Part shown: piece by piece, positions 1 through 10,860 of the stretch
How the letters are laid out: the number at the start of each line of letters is the position of its first letter
How positions within the stretch are numbered: position 1 is the stretch's first letter
Source of the DNA: Mauremys mutica
Lineage: Eukaryota > Chordata > Testudines > Geoemydidae
NCBI RefSeq assembly: GCF_020497125.1
Contig: NC_059082.1
Location: 62,450,948 to 62,514,947 of the forward strand
Length of the DNA: 64,000 nt
Direction: 5' to 3'
Notes under the pieces: model-generated
What the model saw: only the letters and a program-made list of their open reading frames with translations
Told to the model about the DNA's origin: nothing
The model's database searches: none
Translations under genes and position numbers: made by a program

Positions 1-310
1 CTGAGCTGAAGATGTATTTGGGGAATGTTATCTCCCCATGCTTTGTTGATTTCATGATACAGCAATGGTGCTTTAGAGAGCAAAATCTCCCCCATGTCAG
101 AAGGGAAGCAGAAGACCTATTGCCTGTTTAAGCCCAACTAACTGGTGCTTAGGCATGGTGCTGGCCCGCTGCACTGGGATGGGTGTAACCAGAAACCAAT
201 ACATTACAATTATTTCACTGAAAATAAAGACTAAGCAATATGCAGCTGACTCCTAACATGAAAAAAAGAAAAGAAAGAAAAAACTTAACAGTAACATAGT
301 TGATTACTTT
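1..310. other. Unassigned intergenic or intronic DNA
   Basis: AT-rich sequence with no coding signal and no repeat family I recognise. A purine run of A and G lies around 258-281. Confidence 0.4.
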
Positions 311-413
311 TTCCAGACCTGAAGAAGAGCTCTGTAGAAAACCTTGTCCCTTCACCATCTGAAGTTGGTCCAATAAGATATATTACCTTTCCCACCTTGT
401 CTCTCTAAATATT
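311..413 (+). mobile_element. Hammerhead-type dispersed repeat, decayed copy
   Basis: This copy matches, on the opposite strand, the repeat at 9757-9866. Both carry the segment reading GTTGGTCCAATAA, then ATTACC, then CACCTTGTCTCTCTAA. A CTGAAGA box lies at 319-325, followed by AGAGCTCTGTA and GAAA at 337-340. Compared with the 9.8-kb copy, the 3' arm of the stem (AGCTC) is deleted, so the stem between the two boxes cannot form here. The family assignment (Penelope-like or retrozyme-like) is inferred from the box order and from the related 137-bp element at 12169. It is almost certainly inactive. Confidence 0.6.
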
Positions 414-1618
414 AGAGTGGGATTTGAAGAGTTCCCACTTGTTCTATGAGACCTTCCTGTTAAAATGCTTCAGCCCATTTTTCCATGGGTTTCATGGTAC
501 ATTAGTATTTACTGTGGACTCCATAATAAACCCTCAATACAAGACCTGTTTTCTTAATATGAAAGATGCAATGATTAAAGAAAATTTCTGGATTATTATG
601 GGCCATGTTTCTTAAAGGAGTTCCAAACTACCTTTTTTGGGGTGGGGGGTACAATTATTTGCAGGTGCAGACACCAGCATTTGTATATCCAATTTCTTGA
701 TTTGTGGAGGCAAAAAGTCAAATGTCTAATGGCTGTTTCTATTTGTTATGAATTGTGGGCACAAAAAAACTGAATCCATTTTTTAAAAAATAGGTCACTA
801 TAGGTTAAAATAAATAATGGAGTACTTAATGGCTACTTCTGTAATGACTTAAATCTTGTGAAACCTACTGACATCAATGACGCCACACTTGCTTACAATA
901 GCAACAAATTTACAAAGGGTCAAATTCTGTCACTGTGCACTCAGTTTTCAGTGATATCACTAAGGGCAGAACTTAGCTCTAAGGGTGTTTGTGTTGGACT
1001 TGTACCCAAAACTTTCTAATTTAGAGACAATCTATCTGCATTCCAACCTGTCTCTTAATCTACTGAAAAGAGACAACAGAAAAGATGATCATGATGGTCC
1101 TTTCTAGTGTTAAAGTCAATGAGTCTAATAAATTAGCATCCTGTATATTCTAGCTAATCCAGTGTCATTGATGCTTCCATGGTGCTAATCAGATCCATAA
1201 TCCACTGCCGTAAATGCATCAGTCAATCCCACATCAGCACTCTGACCCCAGCAAATGTCCCTTTTCACATACTCAAGTTTTCATTTTCTTCACAGGCATA
1301 CATATGTTAAAAAATACCTACGAAGTTACACTATCACTCTCAGTGGTTCCCCAGGGGTTTATCTCTATTTTCTTTTACTTAACCTGCCTGTGGACTTTTT
1401 GCAGATCTTTTTTGTGACAGAATGAGTTCACTGGCTCTAGTGTGTTCTGTCTAAAGAAATTCCATATTAAGTAACCATTATATCATAAATCTTCAACCAG
1501 CTGTGAATATGGGCCATGATAATTCTACTTACAAAAGGAGTCAGTGGGAGTTTTGTCCAAGAAAGGACAGCAAGATTTCCCACTCTGTCATTGGGTGAAA
1601 CTCACTCTAGTGAAGAAG
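414..1618. other. No gene seen; AT-rich unassigned DNA
   Basis: The open frames here are short, lack similarity to known proteins and have no splice or codon signal that I can see. A G-rich run lies near 640-650. No repeat could be assigned. Confidence 0.4.
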
Positions 1619-1972
1619 GCTTATGCCAGTGGTTCCCAAACTTGTTCCACCGCTTGTGCAGGGAAAGCCCCTGGAGGGCAGGGCCAGTTTGTTTACCTGC
1701 CACATCCTCAGGTTTGGACGATCGTGGCTCCCAGTGGCCACAGTTCATTGCTCCAGGCCAATGGGAGCTGCTGGAAGTGGCGTGGGCTGAGGGACGTACT
1801 GGCTGCCACTTCCCGCAGCTCCCATTGGCCTGGAGCAACGAACTGCGGCCACTGAGAGCTGCAATCGGCCGAACCTGCGGATGCGGTAGCTAAACAAACT
1901 GGCCCGGCCCGCCAGAGGCTTTCCCTGCACAAACAGCAGAAGTAAGTAAGTTTGGGAACCACTGGCTTATAC
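1619..1972. mobile_element. hAT-type non-autonomous element with target duplication
   Basis: The element spans 1627-1964 and starts and ends with the inverted repeat CAGTGGTTCCCAAACTT, identical over 17 bases at both ends. It is flanked by an 8-bp direct repeat, GCTTATGC at 1619-1626 and GCTTATAC at 1965-1972, with one difference. An 8-bp target duplication and CAG...CTG ends are the hallmarks of hAT transposons. The interior is GC-rich and strongly palindromic: the block around GGCCAATGGGAGCTGC recurs inverted about 60 bases later. That makes several overlapping open frames on both strands, none of which encodes a transposase. Confidence 0.9.
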
Positions 1973-2064
1973 ACTATTTAAAATCACTTCAGCCCTATTT
2001 TGAGGGATTAAGTGGGATATAAGTGTCAGAGCCTTGTGTTGGCCTTCAGTGCAAGGGTGGATTT
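1973..2064. other. Short spacer
   Basis: Unassigned sequence between the hAT element and the LTR. Confidence 0.3.
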
Positions 2065-2914
2065 CATTCTGTAACGGGTTGCAGACTCACCACCGTGGTG
2101 CTCCTTGCTGGTTGCTCTGGGAATTAGCTCCATTCTAGCCATGGAGAGCCCTCTGCAGGTGCTGTCCCGCCCGTTGCCTGTTCTGCTGTGCTCTCTGGGA
2201 CCTGAGTTGCTCCCCAGCTTGCAGCGTCCTCTTCTGCACACAGCCCTCCGGCTGTGCCCCACTTGGTTCTCTCCCCTTCTGGAGGTATCCGCAGTCCACA
2301 GTTTGAACCTCTACCCCAGATTCCATCTCAGGAAAGCAGAAAAGGTCTGCACTCCTATTCCTTGCTGCTAATTCGTGGCCAACTGAAGCCCAAAAGTCTA
2401 GCCCTGGCCTCAGGGCAAGCCACAGTCTGTGTCAGGCCATGCTCCTCCATGTCCAGGTACAGTGTAATGCGGGGGGAGGAGGGGACCTAGGCCCACCCAT
2501 TACTCTGAGTCCCGGCCCAGGGACCCTCAGGTGGCAGCCATGTCCTGCCCTCCTTCTCTCCCCTCTACTGCTTGCACTCTCTGTGCCACTTCCCTTTGGC
2601 CCTTGCACCTTCTCAGCCCTTTCTTTCAGGGGCCTCAGCCTGGCAGGTATCAGGCTGGAGCTTTCCCTCTGCTCCCCTGAATCTGCCCAGCACTGCTCTA
2701 TCTAAGGTTCTATCCCTGGGAGCCAGTCCTTCTCCCTTGCTTGTCAAGGAGAGACTGCTGCCTCCTGTGCTTTGCAGCCTTTATATAGGGGCCAGCCTGG
2801 CCCTGATGGGCTGCTTCTAAGCCTTCTGTGATTGGCCGGGTCCTGCACAGCTGCTCCAAGGGCTGCTATTAATCCTTTGTCTGCCCAAGTGGGCCACTGC
2901 CCCAGTACACATCC
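2065..2914 (-). mobile_element. Solo LTR, minus orientation
   Basis: The LTR runs 2070-2909. Its plus-strand ends are TGTAACGGG and CCCCAGTACA, the usual TG...CA. It resembles the LTRs at 19450-20139 and 25541-26224: the same TGTAACGGG plus GACTCACC end, then a CTCCTTGCTGGTTGCTCT block, followed by C-rich sequence. Read on the minus strand there is a TATATAAAG box at 2779-2787, about 125 bases from the 5' end. Flanking pentamers CATTC (2065-2069) and CATCC (2910-2914) look like a target duplication with one change. No internal retroviral or Gypsy sequence is beside it. Open frames inside it are by-products of base composition. Confidence 0.75.
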
Positions 2915-3331
2915 ATTAAGAGCAATTTATTTAGTACTTAGCACTCATCACATATCTTTACTTACTTTTGTACAGGCTCCAATATGCGTTAGTTTCAATT
3001 AGATTTCATGCTAATAAACATAATGCAAAACAATAAAGTAATTTATAAAGGTTTTTGCAATAGAAAAATAACAAGGAAACATGAGTAAATTCAATTTAAT
3101 TCCTTTATAAGATGACAAATATAAGTGGCAGCTGCTGGAATACATGGAGACCAGCAGGACTAGGAGCTATAGCACAAAATCCTCACTGAAGATGGGTACT
3201 TCCCCCTTGGCACGGCCTCAAAATATCTACTGGAAAAATGCCTGAGTATGAGCAGTACAGATTATACAGCTCTTCGTATAGTGCCCTATTACGATAGCAG
3301 TGGTACCATAATAGAAATGTCTCTAAGGTCC
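2915..3331. other. AT-rich unassigned DNA
   Basis: No coding signal or recognised repeat. Confidence 0.4.
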
Positions 3332-3416
3332 AAATCCTCAAAACTATTTAGGAAGCTAAATCACATTGAAATCAAAGGGGCTTAAGCACCTAAATATACT
3401 TGAGAATCTTTGCCCA
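3332..3416. repeat. Short foldback MITE-like repeat
   Basis: An imperfect palindrome centred on CATTGAAATCAAAGGGG. The left arm has CAAAACTATTTAGGAAGCTA and the right arm has TAAGCACCTAAATATACTTG. I recognise this as a common reptile/bird foldback type built around 'tttgaaaa', 'ttaggcacctaa' and 'attgaaatcaat'. Similar arms occur at 5180-5405. Confidence 0.5.
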
Positions 3417-3584
3417 AGTTACTTGGTTTGTTTTTGCCTTGGGGAAGCAACATTCTCCAAAACCCTCTTTATTCTCTGAAGATTCCATACTTTCTAGTCT
3501 TCAAAAGGTCTCATGCCACAGCAAACCCCCTCCCAGCAACCAAGGGATGCAAAGGCAGTGGAAGGAAAAGGCATGGGGCATGTG

Positions 3585-3765
3585 GTAGGGAGTCAGGAGC
3601 TGTCCCCAGTTCTAATACCAGTGCTACCACTAACTCACTGTGACACCTTGCAAAGTGACTTCATCTTTCTCTGCCGGTCTCCCCAGCTGTAAAAATTGGG
3701 AGTAAATATACTCAGAGCGGTGTTGGGAAGATCAAACGCTTGGCAGATATAACATGGTATTAAAC
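3585..3765 (+). repeat. MIR-family SINE
   Basis: Core features of a MIR SINE appear in order: a degenerate box-B-like segment (CCCAGTTCTAATACC), the conserved middle TGTGACACCTTGCAAAGTGA, then TTTCTCTGCCGGTCTCCCCA, CTGTAAAAATTGGGAGTAA, and a run-out ending near AACATGGTATTA. It is ancient and non-coding, roughly a quarter to a third diverged by eye. Confidence 0.65.
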
Positions 3766-5099
3766 TGCTAGATATTAGACTGGTCACATCTCGGAGCTCA
3801 TCAGAAATGTGTGCGGCATACTGTACACATCAATACATATTTATTTTTCTTAACTTATAATCATCATACTCCCAGAAAAAATGTTTATCCTGTATAGTTT
3901 TTTCCAAGTATATCTCTCTCTAGCACAATGGGCTAGACCATTAGACTGTCAAACCTTAAGATTTCCAATGATTTCTGGCTATGAATCAAACTGATTTTGT
4001 TGAGCCCCGATTGACAGTTGCCCCCCCCCTCACAAAAACACTACCTGCTTGTACATAATTTGACATGCCTGACACTAGATTGGCTACCAGAATAATGGAC
4101 CACAGTAGCCAGGTGAGTTTAGGCCACAGGGACACATGTGGGGCACAAGTAGCTAGTTTATCATGAGCATACATCTCATTGACCAGTTACAACCTTTTAT
4201 AACATTCTGAGAGCAAGAATGTCAAGTTGTAGATAGTGATCAATTTAGCATATCAGCAATTGCCTAGATTGTAATGGTATGCATGCTGCAAGAGGCACTG
4301 GGATGGAATGGCCTGGTAGTACTGAGATCATTTTAATTGGATGAATTTATCACACTCCGATTTATTTTTATGTGTGTGTTTAAGCTGGGTGATCCTAAAG
4401 AGGTTTTTAGTTTAATCTTTACACTGATGACAATATTAAATAAATAGATTACATAAATCATATAACAAATTAAAATTACTCTATACTTTTTCCAAAGGCT
4501 AAATAAAAGTCAAAAGGGTCTCTGAGGTTATGTTCGGTGTTAAATTTGTATTAGAAAGCCAGCAATGATGGAGGCCAGGGAGGGTTCTAGTGAGAAGTTC
4601 GACAAAGAAGCAGAAAGAGTGGCTTTTGGGACAACACTTTTTTTTCTTATTATAAATGAGCTCCAGAGATAGAAGGCAGTGACTTTCTGAAATTTGTTGT
4701 CATTTTCACATGAAAGTTGGACTGTGATCTACTTATTCTATTGCATGCCACATGGCTTCACTTGGGCCACAAGATTTGAAAGCAGCCAGTGCAAAAAACA
4801 TAAAACAAGATCTGTTTCTACTTTCCCAGGGAAAAATACACAACAAATGAAACAATAAAACAGGGTGATATCCTTTAGAACTAAACCAGAGTCCTTAATT
4901 TCCAAGTGGCTAGATTAAAGAAGGAAGTAAATCTAGGCATTTGGAGGGACGGGGCATTATTTCTTTGAAAAATTATAATGAAAAATATTGAAAATGAGTT
5001 TGTTGAACAGAATACCTCAGCCTACATTATTTAGTTTGGTCAGGAGATTGTCATTAATGTTATTAGATAGGAGTTTTGAAGTGCCTTCGTGATTTAGGA
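3766..5099. other. No gene seen; AT-rich unassigned DNA
   Basis: A run of nine C lies at about 4021-4029. No open frame resembles a known protein and no repeat was recognised. Confidence 0.4.
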
Positions 5100-5405
5100 G
5101 CACAAATCAATGCAATTGGTGAGTACAATTTTCAAAAATGCATAATTCCCATTTTCAAAAATGATTTGAGCCCATATTTTTTAAAGCTAATTAGTGATTT
5201 CTCCACTCAGCATTGCAAGGCTTAAGTGACTTGGATGGCTAAGTTCCATTTTCAAAAGAGATTTAGAAGCCTCAGTCTCATTGAAAATCAATAGGACATA
5301 GGCTTCCAAATCACTTTTGAAAATGAGACAGGGTCCTAAATCACCCAGGCACTTTTGAAAATTTTACCAGGCGCTCCTAAGGCACTTTTGAAAATCTCAG
5401 CCCTG
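5100..5405. repeat. Foldback MITE cluster with TTTTGAAAAT arms
   Basis: Repeated TTTTCAAAA and TTTTGAAAA words alternate. The clearest palindrome is 5240-5330, centred on CTCATTGAAAATCAATAGGA, with arms that read 'agatttagaagcct' and 'aggcttccaaatcac'. Further TTTTGAAAAT arms follow at about 5351 and 5384. The block looks like one to three nested copies of the same foldback family as 3332-3416. Confidence 0.55.
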
Positions 5406-6298
5406 TATGCTAACTGTTGGGAGTCTGTGAAATCCTGCAACTCGTACTCTAGGAGAGGAAACTGCACCAAAAATTTTAAAAGTCTGCACACAATTATTTA
5501 AAAATTCTGCATATTTTATTTGTCAAAATAAAACAATATAAGCTCACCAGTTTCCATTATTTCAAAATACCTGTCATCAAGTATGTCTGTAATAATACAG
5601 ACCAAAAGAAAAACATTCAGGAAATGTTTATTTGACAAATAGGTTTGTTACTAGGCATATTAATAGAGAATGCTGAGTAATTCATTTAAACTACAATACA
5701 GAAACACATTTCCTCTAACCCTCAGAAGCAATGCAAAGGTTTGGGGGAGTTAGGGTAATGGAAGAGCTGAGGGAGAGAAAGAGCCTGGAGGGTTGTTGGG
5801 TATGGGTGGGAGAAGTACAGAACAGGTTGTTTTGGGGGGGGGGTTGTGGGAGGGATTGTTAGGGAATTGGGGAGCCTCCTCCATGCAGACCGTGGCTGAC
5901 CCTTAGCCTCTCCCATTCAGTTAGGCACATCTGCTCCTATCTATCTGTAAGCAGAGTCAGGATGAGCTCTACCCTGACATCTGGTGGTAAATTATGGGGA
6001 GTGCAGAAAGAAGTTTCGAGTATTCCCGTTAGTATTTCAGTTATTTTCATTGGCACTCCCACCCCACTTAGTATACCACACAGCAGCCTGGGATGGTTAT
6101 TTTCACAGCTGTGGGAGCCCCAATTTTGTTGTTATTGGGGTAGAAGCAATAAAATGTTGTCACCCCGATTAAGTAAATGAGGAACTACAAAACTGTCTTA
6201 TGAGAGAGGGTTTCATTATCAACTAAATAGCACTTGCTAGACAAGGGACATGGGTTCCAAAACCCAGTTGAGAGAGAGAGAGGGGGGCTGGGGACAGA

Positions 6299-7253
6299 TA
6301 TCTGTACTTGGTGGTGCAGGCTCCTTGTGTGAGCCAGAAGCACCAGTTCCACCTATGCTTCTCTCCACTGTGGAATGTCAGAATTAATTTTTGATTCCCT
6401 TAAGAATCTAGATACAGGTTACTGAGCTGAACTCACTGGCACTGGGGCTCCCCTACTATGAGCTGGAATCACTAAGAGCTGAAATCACTGAAGAGCTGGA
6501 CTTGCTGAGCTGAGAGCACTGAGTACTGTGCTAATGAGTGGGGGAGCGTGAAGCAATACCGTGGAGCAGAGCAGCTGGCAGAGCGGAGTGGAGCAGTTTG
6601 TGCAGCCACTGGGTGAGTGGAGCCAAGCAGCTCGCGAGGACGGCTGGAGTGGATCACAGGACAGCTGGTGGACCAGAGCAGCTGGCAGAGCGGAGCAGCC
6701 CACGGAGCAAGCCGAGCTGAGCTGTTTGTGGGGACGACTAGTGGAAGCAGAACCCCACGAAGAGGCATGGCAGTTGGCCCCAAACCACGTAAGGTGCCCC
6801 TTTCTACCCAGGCTGGGGAGGGGGACCTCTGCAGAGAGACTCTTGAACTCTGGGGCTGCACTGACCCGGGACAGAGAATTTTGGATTGAGAGACTTTTGG
6901 GACTGTGGGTGATTTGGGGGTTGCTGGACTCAAGGGCCCAGAGAGAAGGACATGGCCCAATTTGCTGGGGTGGGTCTTTGCTCACAGTTTGACCTATGAA
7001 CTCTAGCTGAGGTATTTTCCCAATTTAATGCTTGTTGTTTATCTCATGTAATTAAACCTTTTCTGCTACACTCTGTGCTTGCGAGAGGGGAAGTATTGCC
7101 TCCTTGAGGTGCCCAGGGGTGTGTGTAAGATTTTCCCAGGTCACTGGGTGGGGGCTCTAGCTGGTTTTGCATTATGTTGTGGGGAAAGGACCCCTATGTA
7201 TTGAACCCGGCCCTTGCTGCTATTGTTTTAGCCCGGCAGAAGGGTTACATATC
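6299..7253 (+). mobile_element. Solo LTR, probable
   Basis: The LTR is taken as 6303-7249, starting TGTACTTGG and ending AAGGGTTACA. The 4-bp word TATC flanks it at 6299-6302 and 7250-7253. Its 3' half has the layout of an LTR R-U5 region: ATTAAA at about 7051-7056, then a T-rich and GT-rich stretch. The middle (6550-6720) contains diverged tandem units around CAGAGCAGCTGGCAGAGCGG. Both strands of this part have long open frames (up to 166 codons) caused by base composition. There are no gag, pol or env motifs. Confidence 0.55.
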
Positions 7254-7425
7254 TAATAGAACTGTTAGGGACCCTGAAAGGTCATTGAGTCCAGCTCCCT
7301 GCCTTCACTAGCAGGACCAAGTACTGATTTTGCCCCAGATCCCTAAGTGGCCCCTTTAAGGATTGAACTCACAACCCTGGGTTTAGCAGGCCAATACTCA
7401 CACCACTGAGTTGTGTCCCTGCACC
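7250..7425 (-). mobile_element. Tortoise-type tRNA-derived SINE with CR1-like tail
   Basis: Read on the minus strand, the 5' head carries a box-A-like CAACTCAGTGG and a box-B-like AGTTCAATCC about 40 bases apart, the internal RNA polymerase III promoter of a tRNA-derived SINE. The body continues through a segment reading GGGATCTGGGGCAAAATCAG to a CR1-like tail with GGACTCAATGACC. This head-plus-CR1-tail structure is known from cryptodiran turtles (tortoise Pol III SINE). It is the strongest single clue to the host. The tail end abuts the LTR at 7249. Confidence 0.75.
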
Positions 7426-7828
7426 TCCTATGCCTGTGTCCCTGGAACCCCCTAACCCTGTTGCCACGTGGCTCTGCAGCCCACCTCCCATTCAGCACCT
7501 GGCTCAATGCAGTCACCCCATAGCTCGTCAGCCTGTGCCCCAGTCTCTCCCCCTCAGTAGCCCTTCTGACCCACAGACTGAGACTCCCCAGCAGCCCGAG
7601 GTGCCCTGCTCTGTCTGTCTAATGCCGCTTCACCTGACCCCACTGTGAGGAATGCAGCCTATCCTTCTGGCTGCCCTCTCTTCTGGTGCGACAGCAGCCC
7701 CTGGCAGGCGAAAGGTGTAACTGCAGCACCTCTCTAGCAGAATCTATATTCTGAGAAGAAAAAAAATCTGCATGGGCCGGGGCATGAATTCTGCACTTGC
7801 ACAGTGGTGCAGAACTGCCCCAGAAGTA

Positions 7829-9309
7829 AACTCGCTAACAAGTTTGTACAAATCACCAACATGGAGATGAGATTTGAAGTACTTGCTCAGAGTTCTTGGA
7901 TATCACACTCCTTTTAGAAAGTTCAAACAGAAAACTCAAGCTTCTGTTTTGCAGGAATACATCACTGTGTATTTAACAAGTTCAGTATCCGTATGCATTT
8001 CATGAGGGCAGGCTGAACCCTAAGGTGTTCATCTATCATTATAGATATAACAAAGTTAAAAAGGTCTCTACAGATTAATTAAGAAAAGAATTTAAATCAG
8101 TTAGTGTTTGCATATGTTTAGACTCCAGGATGAAAGCATTAGTATAAAAATAAGCCCTAAATGAAAATTCATGCTTATTTATCCATGCTGAATTTTGTAT
8201 CAGAGGTTTAGTTCTGTAATACACACTTCATTGACTCTGTATCTTAGCCATGTCAAACTCTACTAAATCAAACAAAATACAGCATTCTTCTACTTCAATA
8301 TGAAAAAAAATAAAGCCAGACAATGCTGACTCATAACAGATTAAAAATCTAAAAAGCCAAAATTTTATAACCTCGTGTCAGTTTAGTGCTGGTTAAACTG
8401 ATCAAAATCCTTCTGATTCAATATCTCTAGCCCCAGCCAGAGAGTACAGATGTCATCTAATACGGCAATGAATCAACATTTGCAGTTACTTCTCCAGGAT
8501 GCTGACACATGGCACCCCAGGGCAGAGTATAAAAGAAGTTACTGCAAAGTTTAATACACTGCCATATTAAGCAGCATCTGTGTTCGCTAGTTGATTTATT
8601 ATGTTCTCCTAACGTTTTATTATGTTTAAAAGAAATTTTAAAACATCAAGTTGTATTTAAATATGACAAGGCTGCAGTAGAAACCAATAATAGCTAGGCA
8701 ATTCATTGCCACTATGTCTGTCCTCCTTAATTCATACTGCTCAGCCCTGGATCTATTTCAACTGCAGAAATTTAAAAAAAAATGAGCACTAACTTTTCCC
8801 AGTACTGCTGCTAAAAATTGTTTGGCTTTTTGATGTTTTTTATTAGGGACATAACATAAGTTCAATGGTGGGAATTTCAAAAGCACTCAAAACTGGATGC
8901 AGAATCTTTGGTAATTGATGGTATTTGACTTCAGAGTTAGGCCAGCACTGAGTATTTTTGAAAATTCTCACTCCAACTTATTTTTGTTTAAGTATTAAAT
9001 TGTGTTATTAAACCAAAAAAGTATTTCCAGAACTCTAAAGACAGCATTACATTGGAATCAATTAGGGAAGTAACCCTTGGTGTTGAAAAGTGTTTTGAAA
9101 GCAGATATTTGTTGAGTTGTCCCAGTGACTTTCATGAGTAAGTTTTCATGCAACACCAAGGGTCAGCGGTGTTCTCTGTCAGGCTCTGTTTCTATCATCA
9201 GTGGCTTTTAAAAAAAATGAAACTAGGTGGTTACTCTTGCACTCTACCTTCCCCACTTTACCCAGGTTGTGACCGGCAACCAGATTAAGATATAATGGGG
9301 CCAGGGGGA
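7829..9309. other. No gene seen; AT-rich DNA with one foldback remnant
   Basis: Mostly unassigned AT-rich sequence. Around 8870-8985 a pair of inverted TTTCAAAAGCACTC / GAGTATTTTTGAAAATTC arms suggests another copy of the TTTTGAAAA foldback family. Confidence 0.4.
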
Positions 9310-9756
9310 AGGGGAAACAAAGCCTGGACCCCAAACAGTTTGAAGCATTTTCTTACTGCCAGCATCAAAGTTGGTTACTGGAATGTGAGAACGTTTCAAC
9401 CACCAAAGATGCCACAGATCATTAAGAAGATGGACAACTGTCGACTTACAATTCTAGCCCTCGGAGAGCAGACTGAGGTGTGGAAAAGAAGCACTTCAAG
9501 CAAGAGTAGGAACATTTCATTTATTCGGGTAGTAGTAACAACACTCTGAATCTGTGGAAAAGTCTCTCATCATCTGGACACCAATCAGCCAATGCATCAT
9601 ATATGCCAAATTCCAAACCCGGTTTCTACAGATGTCAGTCATACAGTACTATGCTCCAGCTGAGGGATAAAGCAATAAGGATGAGGAGGAGTTCTACAAT
9701 TGCCTCCAAAAGTGTGATTGACAGCATACCAAAACACAATTTATGCAGTGTCAGTC

Positions 9757-9866
9757 CCAGGATATTAGCGAGACAAGGCGGGTGAGGTAACATCTTTTAT
9801 TGGACCAACTTCTGTTGATGAGAGAGACAAGCTTTCGAGCTTATGCAGAGCTCGTCTCCAGGATGC
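9757..9866 (-). mobile_element. Hammerhead-type dispersed repeat, stem retained
   Basis: On the minus strand the order is CTGGAGA (9861-9855), C, stem arm GAGCT (9853-9849), loop CTGCATA, stem arm AGCTC (9841-9837), then GAAA (9836-9833) and GCTTGTCTCTC. That is the layout of a hammerhead ribozyme core (CUGANGA, stem II, GAAA). The A at core position 6 is changed to G and there is one extra base before the stem. The rest reads as GTTGGTCCAATAAAAGATG and ACCTCACCCGCCTTGTCTC, shared with 311-413. It lies within the RTE endonuclease. A Penelope-like or retrozyme-like origin is inferred. Confidence 0.65.
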
Positions 9867-10860
9867 TCCCAGCAGAAGTGCTCTGGGGGATCCCACTGCG
9901 AACAACAGGATTGCACTCCAGTTGGAAGGGCTGGGATGACTGTCCTACCATAAGGAGAGAAGAGGACTGTACTGGAGGGCTGGAATACCATGAGGGACAC
10001 TGAGCCTGTAGTTGCATGTAATATCCGGACTGTGCTGGGGGACATTGGGACTATGGTTGTGGGACCTTGTGACCCTAAGTGCACCTCACTGCCAGAAGGC
10101 AAGAGGCTCCCTGGTATCTTTCACTGAATCTCAGTGGGTGTGACCAGCTCAGTTTGGCCCAACTCACTAGTTTGTTAGGGTTTAGTCTTAGAAGCATCTT
10201 TTACTTGTATTTGTTTGTAACCCTCTATCTCAATTCCTTCTCCTCAGTGTCACTTAAACATCTTCTCTTTATTAATACATTTCATCTTGTTTTATTACAT
10301 GGCCATCTCAGTGCAGTGCTTCAGACTGAAGAGTGAATATCCTCAGTCACATTATCAGGCTGGTGCTGTATAATGTCTCATTAAATGAGCAGCAAACTTG
10401 ATAAGGTTTTGCGAATGCAACAGTGAAAGGGGCTGAGTGCTGCAGAGGAGACCGCATTGAGTAGACTCAGGACTGGAATGGCTGTTGATATCACCCGACA
10501 AGGAGTAACTTGTCCAGGCTGGTGGAAGCCAGGGTGAGGTCATTCTGTTGGAAGCAGGCTTTTTGGTTCCAGAGCTCAGAACCAAAGCTGCATAGAACAG
10601 AAGCACCCAAGGTTACAGGGGAGGTGGTGACACAATCCCTTATTGGTCTGGGTGAACCCCCAAAGTGTCATAGATTTGTAATGATATATGTGCCTGAGAC
10701 TTTTGTAATAAATGAACCCCACAAGGGTTACATTTGTACATGGCAAGATGCTCTGGACTAGTTCTGGGGAGTCTAATGGAGGGAAAGTGAGGCAGATACA
10801 CATGTCATGTTTCAGCCTGCAGCAGGAGGGCACTATAGGCAGGTGCGACCCTATCACAAC
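9867..10860. mobile_element. Unclassified insertion inside the RTE LINE, LTR-like
   Basis: This segment separates two consecutive parts of the RTE endonuclease, so it must be inserted DNA together with 9757-9866. Around 10180-10300 it has TTTACTTGTATTTGTTTGTA and a TTATTAATACATTTC run like the R-U5 part of turtle LTRs. Around 10700 there is AATAAATGAACC. There is no coding capacity and I could not find a clear target duplication. Confidence 0.35.

Larger units (their letters stand above)
5439..7834. mobile_element. Inverted-repeat DNA transposon carrying nested insertions
   Basis: The ends at 5445 (TACTCTAGGAGAGGAAACTG, then CACC) and 7828 (reverse complement TACTTCTGGGGCAGTTCTGC, then AC) form an imperfect terminal inverted repeat. 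The 6-bp word AACTCG sits directly outside both ends (5439-5444 and 7829-7834), as expected for a target duplication. Internal sequence (about 5445-6298 and 7426-7828) is non-coding. It matches my memory of a common turtle repeat whose end reads 'gcagaattcccccaggagta'. An LTR and a SINE occupy 6303-7425, so they arrived later. The superfamily is not determined, because a 6-bp duplication is unusual for hAT or Harbinger. Confidence 0.65.

Noticed and set aside
6472..6992. Overlapping open frames of 143-166 codons on both strands
   Set aside because: They fall in the tandem GC-rich part of an LTR. Open on both strands means composition, not coding.
7360..7425. Possible tRNA gene
   Set aside because: Box A and box B are present but there is no complete cloverleaf, and the sequence continues into a CR1-tailed SINE.
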